DNA of 64,000 nt from Litchfieldella anticariensis FP35 = DSM 16096 (GTDB lineage Bacteria; Pseudomonadota; Gammaproteobacteria; Pseudomonadales; Halomonadaceae). The notes below the pieces were generated by a model. The model was not told the DNA's origin and searched no databases. It saw only the letters and a program-made list of their open reading frames with translations. The position numbers were made by a program, and so were the translations under genes. Positions 38,226 to 46,334 of the stretch are shown here, piece by piece; positions within the stretch are counted from its first letter, which is position 1; the number at the start of each line of letters is the position of its first letter. The DNA is taken from positions 186,001 to 250,000 of the forward strand of contig NZ_KE332377.1 of the NCBI RefSeq assembly GCF_000409775.1. The letters run 5' to 3'.

Positions 38226-38503
38226 GCAGCATTTTCCCGCTGGCATGCGGTGCGACGGATCAACATTAGATTGCGCAGGTAGATGATCAAGCCTGCTCCC
38301 TGGCCCAGCACGAATACTGGGTCGCGGCGATACAGGGCATAGGCCAGCAGGGTTGCGCCACCGCCGAGGCTCAGGAACCAGAAGGCTAGTGGTACCACGC
38401 TACGCTGCGCACGTTCGCTGGCCAGCCATTGCACCAGAAAGCGTGCACTGAACAGTGCCTGGCCAAGAAGCCCTATCGTCAGCCACACTCCGCTCTGGTT
38501 CAT
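38222..38503 (-). CDS. Lipid-A-disaccharide synthase N-terminal (LAB_N) domain protein
   Basis: 93 residues, three membrane spans. The LAB_N signature is clear: LTIGLLGQALFSARFLVQWL, SVVPLAFWFLSLGGGATLLA and YALYRRDPVFVLGQ, ending in a basic tail. Free-standing LAB_N proteins occur with ArnC/ArnT-like genes and are thought to help present or flip polyprenyl-linked sugars; this is inference. GGAGG lies directly before ATG 38503; overlaps both neighbours (ATGA). Confidence 0.85.
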   Translation of the reverse strand: MNQSGVWLTIGLLGQALFSARFLVQWLASERAQRSVVPLAFWFLSLGGGATLLAYALYRRDPVFVLGQGAGLIIYLRNLMLIRRTACQRENAA

Positions 38504-39258
38504 GCGTCCTCCTTGGAATGCCGGAAGATACCGGCGGTGATTTCCAGTGAGGCCGTCATGATCGGTAACCGTGATCGCCGGCATAACCACATCACGCCGA
38601 GTAGATCGACCAGCCCTACCCATAGGCGATCGTGCAAGCCGTAATGGGAACGGCCTGCTCGTCTTGGCCGGTGATTGACTGGCAGCGACAAGCAGCGCCC
38701 ACCCTGGGACTGCACTAGGGCGGGCAGAAAACGGTGCATGTGATCGAAATAGGGTAAAGCAAGAAAGGTGTCGCGCTTTATGATCTTGAGGCCGCAGCCG
38801 GTATCCGGCGTGGCATCGCCGAGCAAGGTGGCACGTACCCGATTGGCGATGCGCGACGAAACGCGCTTTAGCCAGCTATCTCTCCTCAGGGTGCGATGGC
38901 CGATAATCATTGCCGCGCCATTGCGTTGCGCCCGCTCCACCAAACGAGGGATGTCAGTCGGATCGTTCTGGCCATCGGCGTCCAGAGTCGCTAGCCAAGT
39001 GCCGCGAGCAAGGCGGGCCGCATGCCAGATCGACGTGCTCTGACCAGCACTCACGGCATGCCGCAAGACCATCAGTCGCGAATCGTCGGCGGCTCGTTCG
39101 CACAGCAGCTCCCAGCTACGGTCGCGGGAACCATCATCGACCACCAGGACCTCATGATCGAGAGTGCCAAGAGCCTGTTCGATTTCGTCGAGTAGAGAGG
39201 GCAGGTTATCCGCCTCGTCTCGGGCGGGCACGATTAGGGAGAGCAGGGGGGCAGGCAT
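38500..39258 (-). CDS. GT2 polyprenyl-phosphate glycosyltransferase (ArnC/DPM1-like)
   Basis: 252 residues. GT-A fold: LSLIVPARDEADNLPSLLDE, VLVVDDGSRDRSWELL, ATLDADGQNDPTDIPRL (DxD-type Asp), IIGHRTLRRDSWLKRV and DTGCGLKIIKRDTF. A C-terminal hydrophobic stretch is short, so membrane attachment is peripheral or through the single segment WVGLVDLLGVMWL. Expected to charge undecaprenyl phosphate with a sugar for the ArnT-like enzyme. First gene of the operon; GAGGTGG precedes ATG 39258. A GTG at 39294 is less likely. Confidence 0.88.
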   Translation of the reverse strand: MPAPLLSLIVPARDEADNLPSLLDEIEQALGTLDHEVLVVDDGSRDRSWELLCERAADDSRLMVLRHAVSAGQSTSIWHAARLARGTWLATLDADGQNDPTDIPRLVERAQRNGAAMIIGHRTLRRDSWLKRVSSRIANRVRATLLGDATPDTGCGLKIIKRDTFLALPYFDHMHRFLPALVQSQGGRCLSLPVNHRPRRAGRSHYGLHDRLWVGLVDLLGVMWLCRRSRLPIMTASLEITAGIFRHSKEDA

Positions 39259-39308
39259 GCGCGACCACCTCGAATGGGTAATGAACTCGCCCACCCTGAC
39301 GCGGTTGG

Positions 39309-39325
39309 CTTAAGGTATCCTTAAA
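39309..39325. promoter_or_regulatory. PmrA-type box 1
   Basis: CTTAAG-GTATC-CTTAAA fits the PmrA/QseB direct repeat YTTAAK-N5-YTTAAK with one mismatch. It is 51 bp from the GT2 start and about 100 bp from the response regulator start in the divergent gap. Confidence 0.6.
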
Positions 39326-39362
39326 CTATTCGCTACCAGGTATCGTTCGGGAGGGCGGTGTC

Positions 39363-39379
39363 ATTAAGGAAGCCTTAAG
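39363..39379. promoter_or_regulatory. PmrA-type box 2
   Basis: ATTAAG-GAAGC-CTTAAG, one mismatch to YTTAAK-N5-YTTAAK, centred 54 bp from box 1 and 48 bp before the response regulator start. Suggests autoregulation together with control of the divergent glycosyltransferase operon. Confidence 0.6.
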
Positions 39380-39426
39380 ACACAGCGTCGATGATAACGG
39401 TGGTCAGGCGTTAGTGAGGACAGACG

Positions 39427-40089
39427 ATGCGCGTGTTGTTGGTGGAAGACGACCCGTTGCTGGGCGATGGCATCAAGACCGCTCTCATACGTGCAGGCTA
39501 TTCCGTTGACTGGCTGTTACGGGGTGGCGATGCGATGATGGCTTTGCGCACTGAGGATTTCTCGGTGGTAATACTCGATCTGGGCTTGCCCGACATCGAT
39601 GGCCTGGAGGTGCTGGCTGAGATTCGTCGTCGTAGTCGTTTGCCGGTATTGATACTCACGGCTCGCGATGCGGTGGAGGAACGTATCCGGGGCTTGGATG
39701 CCGGTGCCGATGATTACGTCCTCAAACCCTTCGACCTCCAGGAGTTACTGGCCCGCCTGCGAGTGGTAACACGTCGTGCCGAAGGGCGAGCCTCCCAGGA
39801 GTTGGCGTTGGGCAGATTGGCAATCGACGAGGCCCAACATCGGGTAAGCTGGCAGGGGCAGGAAGTCAGGCTGGGACGGCGTGAATTTGCCTTGTTGTTG
39901 GAACTGGCGCGTCATCCCGACAAGGTGCTGCCACGCTCACGCCTGGAAAGTTTACTCTACGGCTGGGGCGAGGAAGTGGAATCCAACGCTCTGGAAGTGC
40001 ATGTGCATCACCTGCGTCGCAAACTCGACAAGAAGCTGATTGCCACTGTGCGTGGGATTGGTTATCGATTGGATAGCAGAGTGGCATGA
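39427..40089 (+). CDS. OmpR-family response regulator, PmrA/QseB type
   Basis: 220 residues. Receiver with acidic pocket VEDDPLLGDGI, phospho-Asp in VVILDLGLPDIDG (about residue 51), LTARDAVEERIRGLDAGADD and KPFDLQELLARLR; winged-helix DNA-binding domain with GRREFALLLELARHPDKVLP and VESNALEVHVHHLRRKLD. The QseB/PmrA/TctD subgroup is indicated by GADDYVLKPFDLQELLARLR and HHLRRKL. The PmrA-type repeats directly upstream support this. Its stop overlaps the kinase start. Confidence 0.93.
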   Translation: MRVLLVEDDPLLGDGIKTALIRAGYSVDWLLRGGDAMMALRTEDFSVVILDLGLPDIDGLEVLAEIRRRSRLPVLILTARDAVEERIRGLDAGADDYVLKPFDLQELLARLRVVTRRAEGRASQELALGRLAIDEAQHRVSWQGQEVRLGRREFALLLELARHPDKVLPRSRLESLLYGWGEEVESNALEVHVHHLRRKLDKKLIATVRGIGYRLDSRVA

Positions 40090-41468
40090 GTTCCATCCGT
40101 CGTTACCTGACATCGGCATTGGCGTTGGTGCTGGTGGCTGCCGCCACACTGAGCATTATCGCCGCCTATTTCACCACCCATCATGAGATGGAAGAGATTC
40201 TGGATGCGCAACTGAGTCTGCAAGGGCGTATCATCTCTGCATTGGTCGACCCGCAGACACCCCGTGACACCTATGCCAGGATCGCACGTCATCTGGACCA
40301 GCCGGGACATCCGGCGCGCTGGTATGGGGAAGCGCCCGATACCACCTCACCTGCCGGTAAGCGATACCATCATGAAGAACGGATGCTGTCCGTTGGGGTC
40401 TGGAACGCTGATGGTAGCCCTTGGTTATTGGGTGCGGAGTGGAACGATGCCGGTCCATTCCCTGGACCGGAAAGGGAAGGCTATCGCTGGCAGGATTACA
40501 ATGGCCAGCGCTGGCGAGTGTTCAGCGTGCCGCTGCATGCTGGGCAACACTGGTTAAGCATTGGCCTGCGCGAGAGCTTCCATGACGAACTGTCGCGTAA
40601 GGTAGCGCTGGCCGACCTCCTGCCCATGCTGATCGCCTTGCCAGTGTTACTGGTGCTGATGGGGATGCTGATCCATCGTGGGCTCAACCCCATTACACGT
40701 CTATCGCGGCAAGTGAAGGGGCGTGGTGCCCGTGATCTTAGTCATATCGAACTCGAGGTGCCGCGTGAGCTGGTACCACTACGCGATTCGTTCAATGATT
40801 TCATGGGGCGCTTGTACGAAGCCCTGGAGCGCGAGCGCCGCTTCACTGCCGATGCCGCTCACGAGTTACGCACCCCGCTGGCAGCGCTGAAGGTTCATTT
40901 GGACAATGCCCTGACCGGAGAGCAAGCTTCGCTGCGCAAGGCCTATGGTGGTATCGAGCGCTTGCAGCGTGTCGTCGATCAATTGCTGATTCTGGCGCGT
41001 CTCGACAGCCAGCAGGTGACGGTGGCCGAACGTCTCGACTTGCGTGCCCTGGTGCTGGAACTGGCCGCAGAACTATGGCCGTTGGCTGAGGAGCACGGGC
41101 AGGAACTGGAGGTAAGGGAGTCGGCACCGTTATGGATAAAGGGCGATGCCACTGAGGTGGGTATCCTGATCCGCAACCTGCTCGACAATGCATTGCGCTA
41201 CACACCCGATGGTGGCCGAGTCGAAGTGGCACTTGGCTGTGATGAGAATGGTACGTGGTTGAGTATCCACGACAGCGGTTCAGGAATCCCTGAGGAACTG
41301 CTCGACGCGGTGACAGAGCGGTTTCGGCGAGCCGTCGATCAGCGGGTTAGTGGCAGTGGGTTGGGATTGTCCATTGCCGCGGAGTTGGCCAAGCGCCAGC
41401 AGGCGAGACTGATCTTGCGCAACCATCAGGGTGGAGGGCTGGAAGCGCGGCTCGAATGGACGGAATAA
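40086..41468 (+). CDS. Sensor histidine kinase, QseC/PmrB type
   Basis: 460 residues. Two membrane spans (about 8-28 and 178-200) border a periplasmic sensor domain of about 150 residues containing many Trp and acidic residues; then HAMP-like linker, HisKA FTADAAHELRTPLAALKVHL (His near 258) and HATPase NLLDNALRYTPDGG, DSGSGIPEE, GSGLGLSIAAELAKRQ. Partner of the preceding regulator (ATGA overlap). The signal is unknown; PmrB relatives sense Fe(III), low pH or cationic peptides. Confidence 0.92.
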   Translation: MSSIRRYLTSALALVLVAAATLSIIAAYFTTHHEMEEILDAQLSLQGRIISALVDPQTPRDTYARIARHLDQPGHPARWYGEAPDTTSPAGKRYHHEERMLSVGVWNADGSPWLLGAEWNDAGPFPGPEREGYRWQDYNGQRWRVFSVPLHAGQHWLSIGLRESFHDELSRKVALADLLPMLIALPVLLVLMGMLIHRGLNPITRLSRQVKGRGARDLSHIELEVPRELVPLRDSFNDFMGRLYEALERERRFTADAAHELRTPLAALKVHLDNALTGEQASLRKAYGGIERLQRVVDQLLILARLDSQQVTVAERLDLRALVLELAAELWPLAEEHGQELEVRESAPLWIKGDATEVGILIRNLLDNALRYTPDGGRVEVALGCDENGTWLSIHDSGSGIPEELLDAVTERFRRAVDQRVSGSGLGLSIAAELAKRQQARLILRNHQGGGLEARLEWTE

Positions 41469-41473
41469 ACGAG

Positions 41474-41490
41474 CCCTGGTCATGCCAGGG
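41474..41490. terminator. Weak hairpin between the convergent kinase and peroxiredoxin genes
   Basis: CCCTGG, loop TCATG, CCAGGG (6-bp perfect stem) in the 46-bp gap; no T-run on either side, so termination is uncertain. Confidence 0.35.
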
Positions 41491-41514
41491 CCCCGCTTTC
41501 GTAGCCGATTCCCT

Positions 41515-42174
41515 TCAGGACGGTTGTTTGACCGTACGCAAGTAGGGTTTCAGCGTGGTGAAGCCTTGCGGATATTTCTGCTTGGCCTCCTCGTCACTGA
41601 CGGATGGTGGAATGATGACGTCCTCACCCGGTCTCCAATTCACTGGCGTGGCCACCGTGTGTTTTGCGGTTAGTTGGACGGAATCCAACAGACGCAGTAC
41701 CTCGTTGAAGTCACGCCCGGATGTCATGGGGTAGATGAGCATCGCCTTGATCTTCTTGTCCGGCCCGATGATGAATACCGAACGAACCGTGGCATTGTCT
41801 GCGGGGGTGCGTCCCTCGGCGGTGCCTTCCAGTTCGGCTGGCAACATGTCGTAGAGCTTGGCGACCTCCAGTTTCTCGTCTCCGATCATCGGATAGTTGG
41901 GAGCTGCCCCCTGCGTTTCTTCGATGTCCTTCGACCAGGCGGTGTGGTTGTCGACCGGGTCCACCGACAAGCCAATGACCTTGGTATTACGTTTATCGAA
42001 CTCCGGCTTCAGCTTTGCCATGTAGCCCAGTTCGGTGGTGCAGACCGGGGTGAAGTCCTTGGGGTGTGAAAAGAGAATGCACCAGCTATCGCCAATCCAC
42101 TCATGAAAATTCAGGGTGCCCTGTGTTGTTTGTGCAGTGAAGTCCGGAGCGGTATTACCGATTCTGAGACTCAT
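41515..42174 (-). CDS. 1-Cys peroxiredoxin (Prx6 family)
   Basis: 219 residues. Peroxidatic Cys in SHPKDFTPVCTTELGYMAKL, supporting Thr/Arg in NATVRSVFIIGPDKKIKAML and the Prx6-specific C-terminal block NWRPGEDVIIPPSVSDEEA. No resolving Cys is evident. Reduces hydrogen and organic peroxides. The 112 bp upstream to the next gene holds no clear OxyR or other site that I can name. Confidence 0.95.
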   Translation of the reverse strand: MSLRIGNTAPDFTAQTTQGTLNFHEWIGDSWCILFSHPKDFTPVCTTELGYMAKLKPEFDKRNTKVIGLSVDPVDNHTAWSKDIEETQGAAPNYPMIGDEKLEVAKLYDMLPAELEGTAEGRTPADNATVRSVFIIGPDKKIKAMLIYPMTSGRDFNEVLRLLDSVQLTAKHTVATPVNWRPGEDVIIPPSVSDEEAKQKYPQGFTTLKPYLRTVKQPS

Positions 42175-42298
42175 TTTCGTGACTCCCCGTAGCAGGTTGA
42201 TAAAGCGACAAGATAACGGTTCCTTTCGGAAATACTACCTCGCCAGCTGATTGAATATAGAGCATAAGCCCTGAGTCCGCTGTCAGGTCAAGAGCTTG

Positions 42299-42886
42299 TC
42301 AGGATATCGTGACACGGTTCTTGATTCGGGCGGGCAAACGGGGCCGCCGATAGGCACTCAGGCCCAGCCAGGCACAGCCAAGACCTACCAGTACCATCAC
42401 CGCCAGCATCCAGGTGGGCATGTAGAAGGTGGTGTAGACGTTCCAGCCCAGCGCGCCCAGCAGCCTCGAGAATGCGGTCGGAGCGCCGGCTAGGTGACCA
42501 CCGAGAGTACCGGTGATGGCGAAGAGAGCTCCACCGAGCAGGGCCAGGAACACCAGTCCCCAGCGGCGTATGTGCTGGAAGGTCGCTTCGCCGGCACGCC
42601 ATACCAGCACCGTGATCAATGTCCATAAACCCAATGACCATAGCGACATCAGGATATGGTTGCGTGCCAGTGGACTGTAGAGGTTGGCCTGCCATGGCCA
42701 GACCAGGAAGCCGGTGACGATGGCGGCCAGCGCGCCGATCAGGCTCAGTATCAATACGGGCAGCAGCGCCGTTCGGGCGATTTCGGCCAACCGCCCTTGG
42801 CTCACGGCACCGACCAGGATCATCAGTGTGGCAAGTGCCCAGAAACCCACGGGGAAATGCACGAGCATGTGATGTAAACCAGTCAT
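42299..42886 (-). CDS. DUF2231-like five-span membrane protein
   Basis: 195 residues. Opens MTGLHHMLVHFPVGFWALAT; the LHxMLVHFP motif is the hallmark of DUF2231 proteins, whose conserved His may bind haem. Five hydrophobic spans are visible. AAGGAG precedes ATG 42886, which overlaps the stop of the upstream EB_dh gene (ATGA), so the two are translated together and probably form one membrane complex. An overlapping 264-codon frame in another register is rejected because it is Arg/Ser-rich and lacks family motifs. Confidence 0.8.
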   Translation of the reverse strand: MTGLHHMLVHFPVGFWALATLMILVGAVSQGRLAEIARTALLPVLILSLIGALAAIVTGFLVWPWQANLYSPLARNHILMSLWSLGLWTLITVLVWRAGEATFQHIRRWGLVFLALLGGALFAITGTLGGHLAGAPTAFSRLLGALGWNVYTTFYMPTWMLAVMVLVGLGCAWLGLSAYRRPRLPARIKNRVTIS

Positions 42887-44313
42887 GAGCGGTCTCCTTG
42901 ATAGCGTGAGGAGAAACTGGGCAGCAGGCCGACCAGCACACCGAGCAGCAATAGCAGACCGGAGGCGAGGGTAAGCCACCACTGACGAATGATGGCGTCA
43001 TTGAACTCCATCTCCACTCCGTAGTGAGCGAGCTGCTCTTCGCTATGCCGTGCGTGGACCGGCGTACCGGATACGATATCACCCGCGCCAGCGTGGGCCT
43101 GCCCGATGAGCAGCGGCCAGTTCACTTGCCCCGGGTAGAACAACGTGAGATCGAACCACTCCTGCGACCAGTCCGGTTCATTACCCTCGAAGGCCATGGC
43201 TTGAATATCGGCATGGCGTCCCAGACCGAGGCTGTAGGGAAGAGACACGTGATGCCACCGGCTGCCGGTGGCATTGCGATGTACAGCAAAAGCCAGGTCG
43301 TAGCGGCGCTGATCGCGGAACATCTTGTCGTCCAGCGGACTGCCGGTATCACGTGCACGGACCAGAGTCACGTCCCAGTAACCGTCTTTCCAGCGGGCAT
43401 CACCTTGGACGTGGATGTCACTCCGTGAACCGGCTCCTCCGCGCAGTAAACGGCGCGGAATGACGTCGCCTTCCTGCCAGTCGTGAGTGGCATCAAAGGG
43501 AACGGCAATGTTTTCGGACAAGTAATAGAGACTATCGAAGTCGACCTGTTCGGATTGAACGTCTTCCCAGCGCAGCGCGTACTTGCCGGTAATTGTGGGA
43601 TCGAACATCCACCGTGGTTGATCGGTATCGTCATCCCAGTTGGTTGTGAAGGGGCCTTGACCGGCATCGCCGTGACGGTGTTCTCCGACCCACTGGTCAT
43701 CGGACATTGCAATGGGGTTGGAGCGACCCGCACGCCAGTGCCACAGATCGAGGAAGTAGCCGGCCTCGCGTTGGGCCTGGAGAGTCTCGGCATCCACCAC
43801 GCTGCGCCAGTCGTTGATGTCCTGTCGGGTCGCTGGAAGATGCTTTTGCACCTCCGTCTGCCCCAGTGTCTTGCCCAGATGGGAGTGGGCTTCGACTTCG
43901 GTAGGGCTGGCCGAATCGGAGAAGAAGCGCATATTGGCCCCTATGGTGATATAGCCGCCATAGCGTGCGAACTCCGGAACGCTGCCGTCATCCACCAACA
44001 TGGTCACCCGGTCCTCGTAGGTTCCATCCGGGTCCGGTCCCACTCTCGAAGCGCCATGACGCACCCATTGGCCATCTGTATAACGCAGCATGTCGTGATA
44101 GACATGGGGGCGCTCGGCGGGCCAGCGATAACGGAAGAAGATTCGCTCCTGATCATAGGCTGCCTTGACCTGCAGTGGCATGGTCAGCTCATCGGGGATA
44201 TAGATGTTGCGAGCCTGATCGTTACGGATCACACCACGGCCGTGGACGGTCCAGGCCAGCACCAAGGTCAGTGCCAGCCCGACGAGGATCAATAGGAGAC
44301 GCCAGTCGCGCAT
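42883..44313 (-). CDS. Ethylbenzene-dehydrogenase-related (EB_dh) haem-binding membrane-anchored protein
   Basis: 476 residues from ATG 44313 with GGAGGAG upstream. An N-terminal anchor (about 6-25) and a C-terminal membrane span (about 443-465) enclose a large periplasmic beta-rich domain with EB_dh-type blocks (IRYRWPAERP-like here FFRYRWPAERPH, WHWRAGRSNPI, DVTLVRARDTG, DLAFAVHRNATGSRWHH). EB_dh domains bind haem b as the gamma subunit of DMSO-reductase-family enzymes. The predicted protein has no cysteine, so there is no c-type haem. No molybdenum subunit is nearby. An FNR-like box lies 73 bp upstream. Confidence 0.8.
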   Translation of the reverse strand: MRDWRLLLILVGLALTLVLAWTVHGRGVIRNDQARNIYIPDELTMPLQVKAAYDQERIFFRYRWPAERPHVYHDMLRYTDGQWVRHGASRVGPDPDGTYEDRVTMLVDDGSVPEFARYGGYITIGANMRFFSDSASPTEVEAHSHLGKTLGQTEVQKHLPATRQDINDWRSVVDAETLQAQREAGYFLDLWHWRAGRSNPIAMSDDQWVGEHRHGDAGQGPFTTNWDDDTDQPRWMFDPTITGKYALRWEDVQSEQVDFDSLYYLSENIAVPFDATHDWQEGDVIPRRLLRGGAGSRSDIHVQGDARWKDGYWDVTLVRARDTGSPLDDKMFRDQRRYDLAFAVHRNATGSRWHHVSLPYSLGLGRHADIQAMAFEGNEPDWSQEWFDLTLFYPGQVNWPLLIGQAHAGAGDIVSGTPVHARHSEEQLAHYGVEMEFNDAIIRQWWLTLASGLLLLLGVLVGLLPSFSSRYQGDRS

Positions 44314-44385
44314 GCCACACTCCTCCACGAAAGTTGCCAGTTACAGGGGGTTCCCTGAGTGTGGTAATGGCCTGTGTTTCCTACC

Positions 44386-44399
44386 TTGATCTGGAGCAA
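44386..44399 (-). promoter_or_regulatory. FNR/Anr-like box upstream of the EB_dh operon
   Basis: TTGAT-CTGG-AGCAA matches the FNR/Anr consensus TTGAT-N4-ATCAA at 9 of 10 positions. It is in the 223-bp gap between the EB_dh gene and the divergent UbiA gene. A second symmetric element nearby, TTGAT-CTGCA-ATCAA (44444-44458), has a 5-base spacer and so does not fit FNR. No other feature is apparent in the gap. Confidence 0.5.
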
Positions 44400-44536
44400 G
44401 CTTCCTGCCGGAAGCGTGAATTTAACTCGCCATGGCACCTCGTTTGATCTGCAATCAAGGGGGGATGAGGTCAGGTGAATGCTGGTGAGCGATAGCGGGC
44501 AAGGCGTTATTCGCCTTTAAGCGTGAGAGGATTCCC

Positions 44537-45427
44537 ATGTCGAGCATGGCGGTATGGCGTGCAAGTCGGCCCAATTTTCTGATTCTGGCACCGTTGTGTG
44601 CGTGGCTGGGTATAGTATTGGCCTGGCGGCAGTCCGTAGCGATTGGCGAACTGAATCTGGCATTGGTCGTACTGGGAGCGCTGCTGGCGCATGCGGCCGT
44701 CAACCTGCTCAACGAATATCAGGACTTTCGTTCGGGGCTTGATTCCATCACGCGACGTACCCCCTTTTCCGGAGGCAGTGGTGCCTTGCCCGAAGCACCC
44801 GAGGCCGCGTTCCGGGTGCTCATCATGGCCTTGGCGACGATGGCTGCGGTAAGTGCAATCGGTGTCTACTTCGTGTGGCTGCGTGGCCTGTCGCTGCTGG
44901 TTGTCGGCCTGGTCGGACTGCTGTTGGTGGTTGGCTATACTCGCTGGATCACGCGTTCGCCGTGGCTTTGTCTGATCGCGCCCGGTCTGGGCTTCGGGCC
45001 GGTAATGGTGCTGGGAACGCTGGTGGCGGTGGGAGGTTCTCTCGATGTGGGAGCCATTCTGGTTTCCCTTGTAGCGTTGCTACTGGTTAGTGAGTTGTTG
45101 CTGATCAACCAGTTTCCCGATGTGGAGGCCGATCATGCAGTCGGGCGCCGTCACCTGCCCATCGTGTTAGGCCGGAAGGGGGCGGCCAAGGTCGTCACGG
45201 TAGTGTTGCTTGGGGCCTATTTGCTGCTGGTGATGGCCATCTTGAGTGGGTTGTTGCCGATACTGGCCGGGCTGGCGCTGCTGCCACTACCGGCAGCGAC
45301 CTGGATCGCATGGCGACTGCCGCATGCCCTGATTGATGTTGAGGCACTATCCCGGGTACTCGGCGTCAATGTGGTCACGTTGCTTGCCACCCTGGCATTG
45401 CTGGGTGCCGGATTGTGGTGGGGGTAG
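44537..45427 (+). CDS. UbiA-family prenyltransferase
   Basis: 296 residues, about nine membrane spans. Aspartate motifs: NLLNEYQDFRSGLDSI (first, NxxxDxxxxxxD type) and NQFPDVEADHAVGRRHL (second, DxxxD), which bind prenyl diphosphate through Mg. The first motif and the KxGRR-like GRRHLPIVLGRKGAAK point to the MenA-like branch (1,4-dihydroxy-2-naphthoate type) rather than UbiA proper, yet no men genes are adjacent, so the acceptor is unknown. GAGAGG lies 6 bases before ATG 44537. Confidence 0.85.
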   Translation: MSSMAVWRASRPNFLILAPLCAWLGIVLAWRQSVAIGELNLALVVLGALLAHAAVNLLNEYQDFRSGLDSITRRTPFSGGSGALPEAPEAAFRVLIMALATMAAVSAIGVYFVWLRGLSLLVVGLVGLLLVVGYTRWITRSPWLCLIAPGLGFGPVMVLGTLVAVGGSLDVGAILVSLVALLLVSELLLINQFPDVEADHAVGRRHLPIVLGRKGAAKVVTVVLLGAYLLLVMAILSGLLPILAGLALLPLPAATWIAWRLPHALIDVEALSRVLGVNVVTLLATLALLGAGLWWG

Positions 45428-45443
45428 TAGTGGGGATCGACGG

Positions 45444-46334
45444 TCAACGCACGTTCAAGACATCGTATAGCGCTTGCAGTGTCGGACATGGCAGTGCGTG
45501 CCGAGTCGCAGTGCTAAGCAGCGGCCCGAGAATGGCGTCGTGCTCGGTGGGGCGACCGGCCAGCACATCCTGCAGCATGGAGGCGCGATTGTTGGCGGTG
45601 CCTTCGATGACGCTCCACACCAGACCATGCCAGCCCTCCGATGGCTTGGGAATGCGCTCGGCGGCCATGATCGTAGCGACCTCGGTGATCACGGTCTCGA
45701 CCATGGGACGGAAGGGGCGATCGCGTAGTTGCCCGTTGCGAATTCGAAAGCGGGCCACCAGCGGGTTGATGGCGGCGTTGATCGCTAGTTTATGCCACAG
45801 GCGTATGCGGATGTCGTCGACCGGTGTCGTGGGAAGGCCAGCGGCGGAAAGCGTGCTGGCCAGGAGTGCAGCCAGATCGCCATGCCGACTTTCGAGATGG
45901 CCGAGCGCCGTGTTGCCATGACCGGCATGAACGACGTTGTCGTCACCATGGATATAGGCTCCCTCCGTCGTCGTGGCACATAACACCGGTCCCGACCAAC
46001 GCTGTGTCAGGGTCTCCTGAACACCGTAGCCGTTTTGCCACATGATCAGCGGTGTCTCGAGTGCCAAACGGTCGGCGATAGCACTAAATGCCGATTCAAC
46101 TGCATAGGCTTTGGTGGTGACATGAACCACCGATGCCAACTTGGGTGCCAAGTCGTTGGCCGTCAGCGCAGTGATGTGTCGGGTGCGTTGTTCGCCTTCG
46201 GGAGTGGTCAGGGTCAGCGTGCTTGGCGGTGGACGTCGACCGAGCAGTGTGACAGCTACCTGGTCGGCTAGGGATACGGCCAGCAGTCGCCCCAAAGCGC
46301 CGGGACCCACGATGATATGTGTCTGGCAGCTCAT
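45444..46334 (-). CDS. Ketopantoate reductase family protein (ApbA/PanE)
   Basis: 296 residues. N-terminal Rossmann motif IIVGPGALGRLLAVSLADQV (GxGxxG), VTTKAYAVESAF, NGYGVQETL, ATTTEGAYI, then the C-terminal helical domain with LWHKLAINAAINPLVA containing the catalytic Lys, and SMLQDVLAGRPTEHDAI (substrate-binding Asn-Ser-Asp type block). Probably 2-dehydropantoate 2-reductase for pantothenate synthesis, though ApbA/PanE paralogues with other roles are common. Start overlaps topB stop (ATGA). Confidence 0.88.
   Translation of the reverse strand: MSCQTHIIVGPGALGRLLAVSLADQVAVTLLGRRPPPSTLTLTTPEGEQRTRHITALTANDLAPKLASVVHVTTKAYAVESAFSAIADRLALETPLIMWQNGYGVQETLTQRWSGPVLCATTTEGAYIHGDDNVVHAGHGNTALGHLESRHGDLAALLASTLSAAGLPTTPVDDIRIRLWHKLAINAAINPLVARFRIRNGQLRDRPFRPMVETVITEVATIMAAERIPKPSEGWHGLVWSVIEGTANNRASMLQDVLAGRPTEHDAILGPLLSTATRHALPCPTLQALYDVLNVR

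Noticed and set aside
42288-43082. 264-codon frame overlapping the DUF2231 gene in another register
   Set aside because: Lacks the membrane pattern and LHxMLVHFP motif, which belong to the 42299-42886 frame.
44444-44458. TTGAT-CTGCA-ATCAA as a second FNR site
   Set aside because: Arms are perfect but the spacer is 5, not 4, so FNR/Anr binding is not expected.
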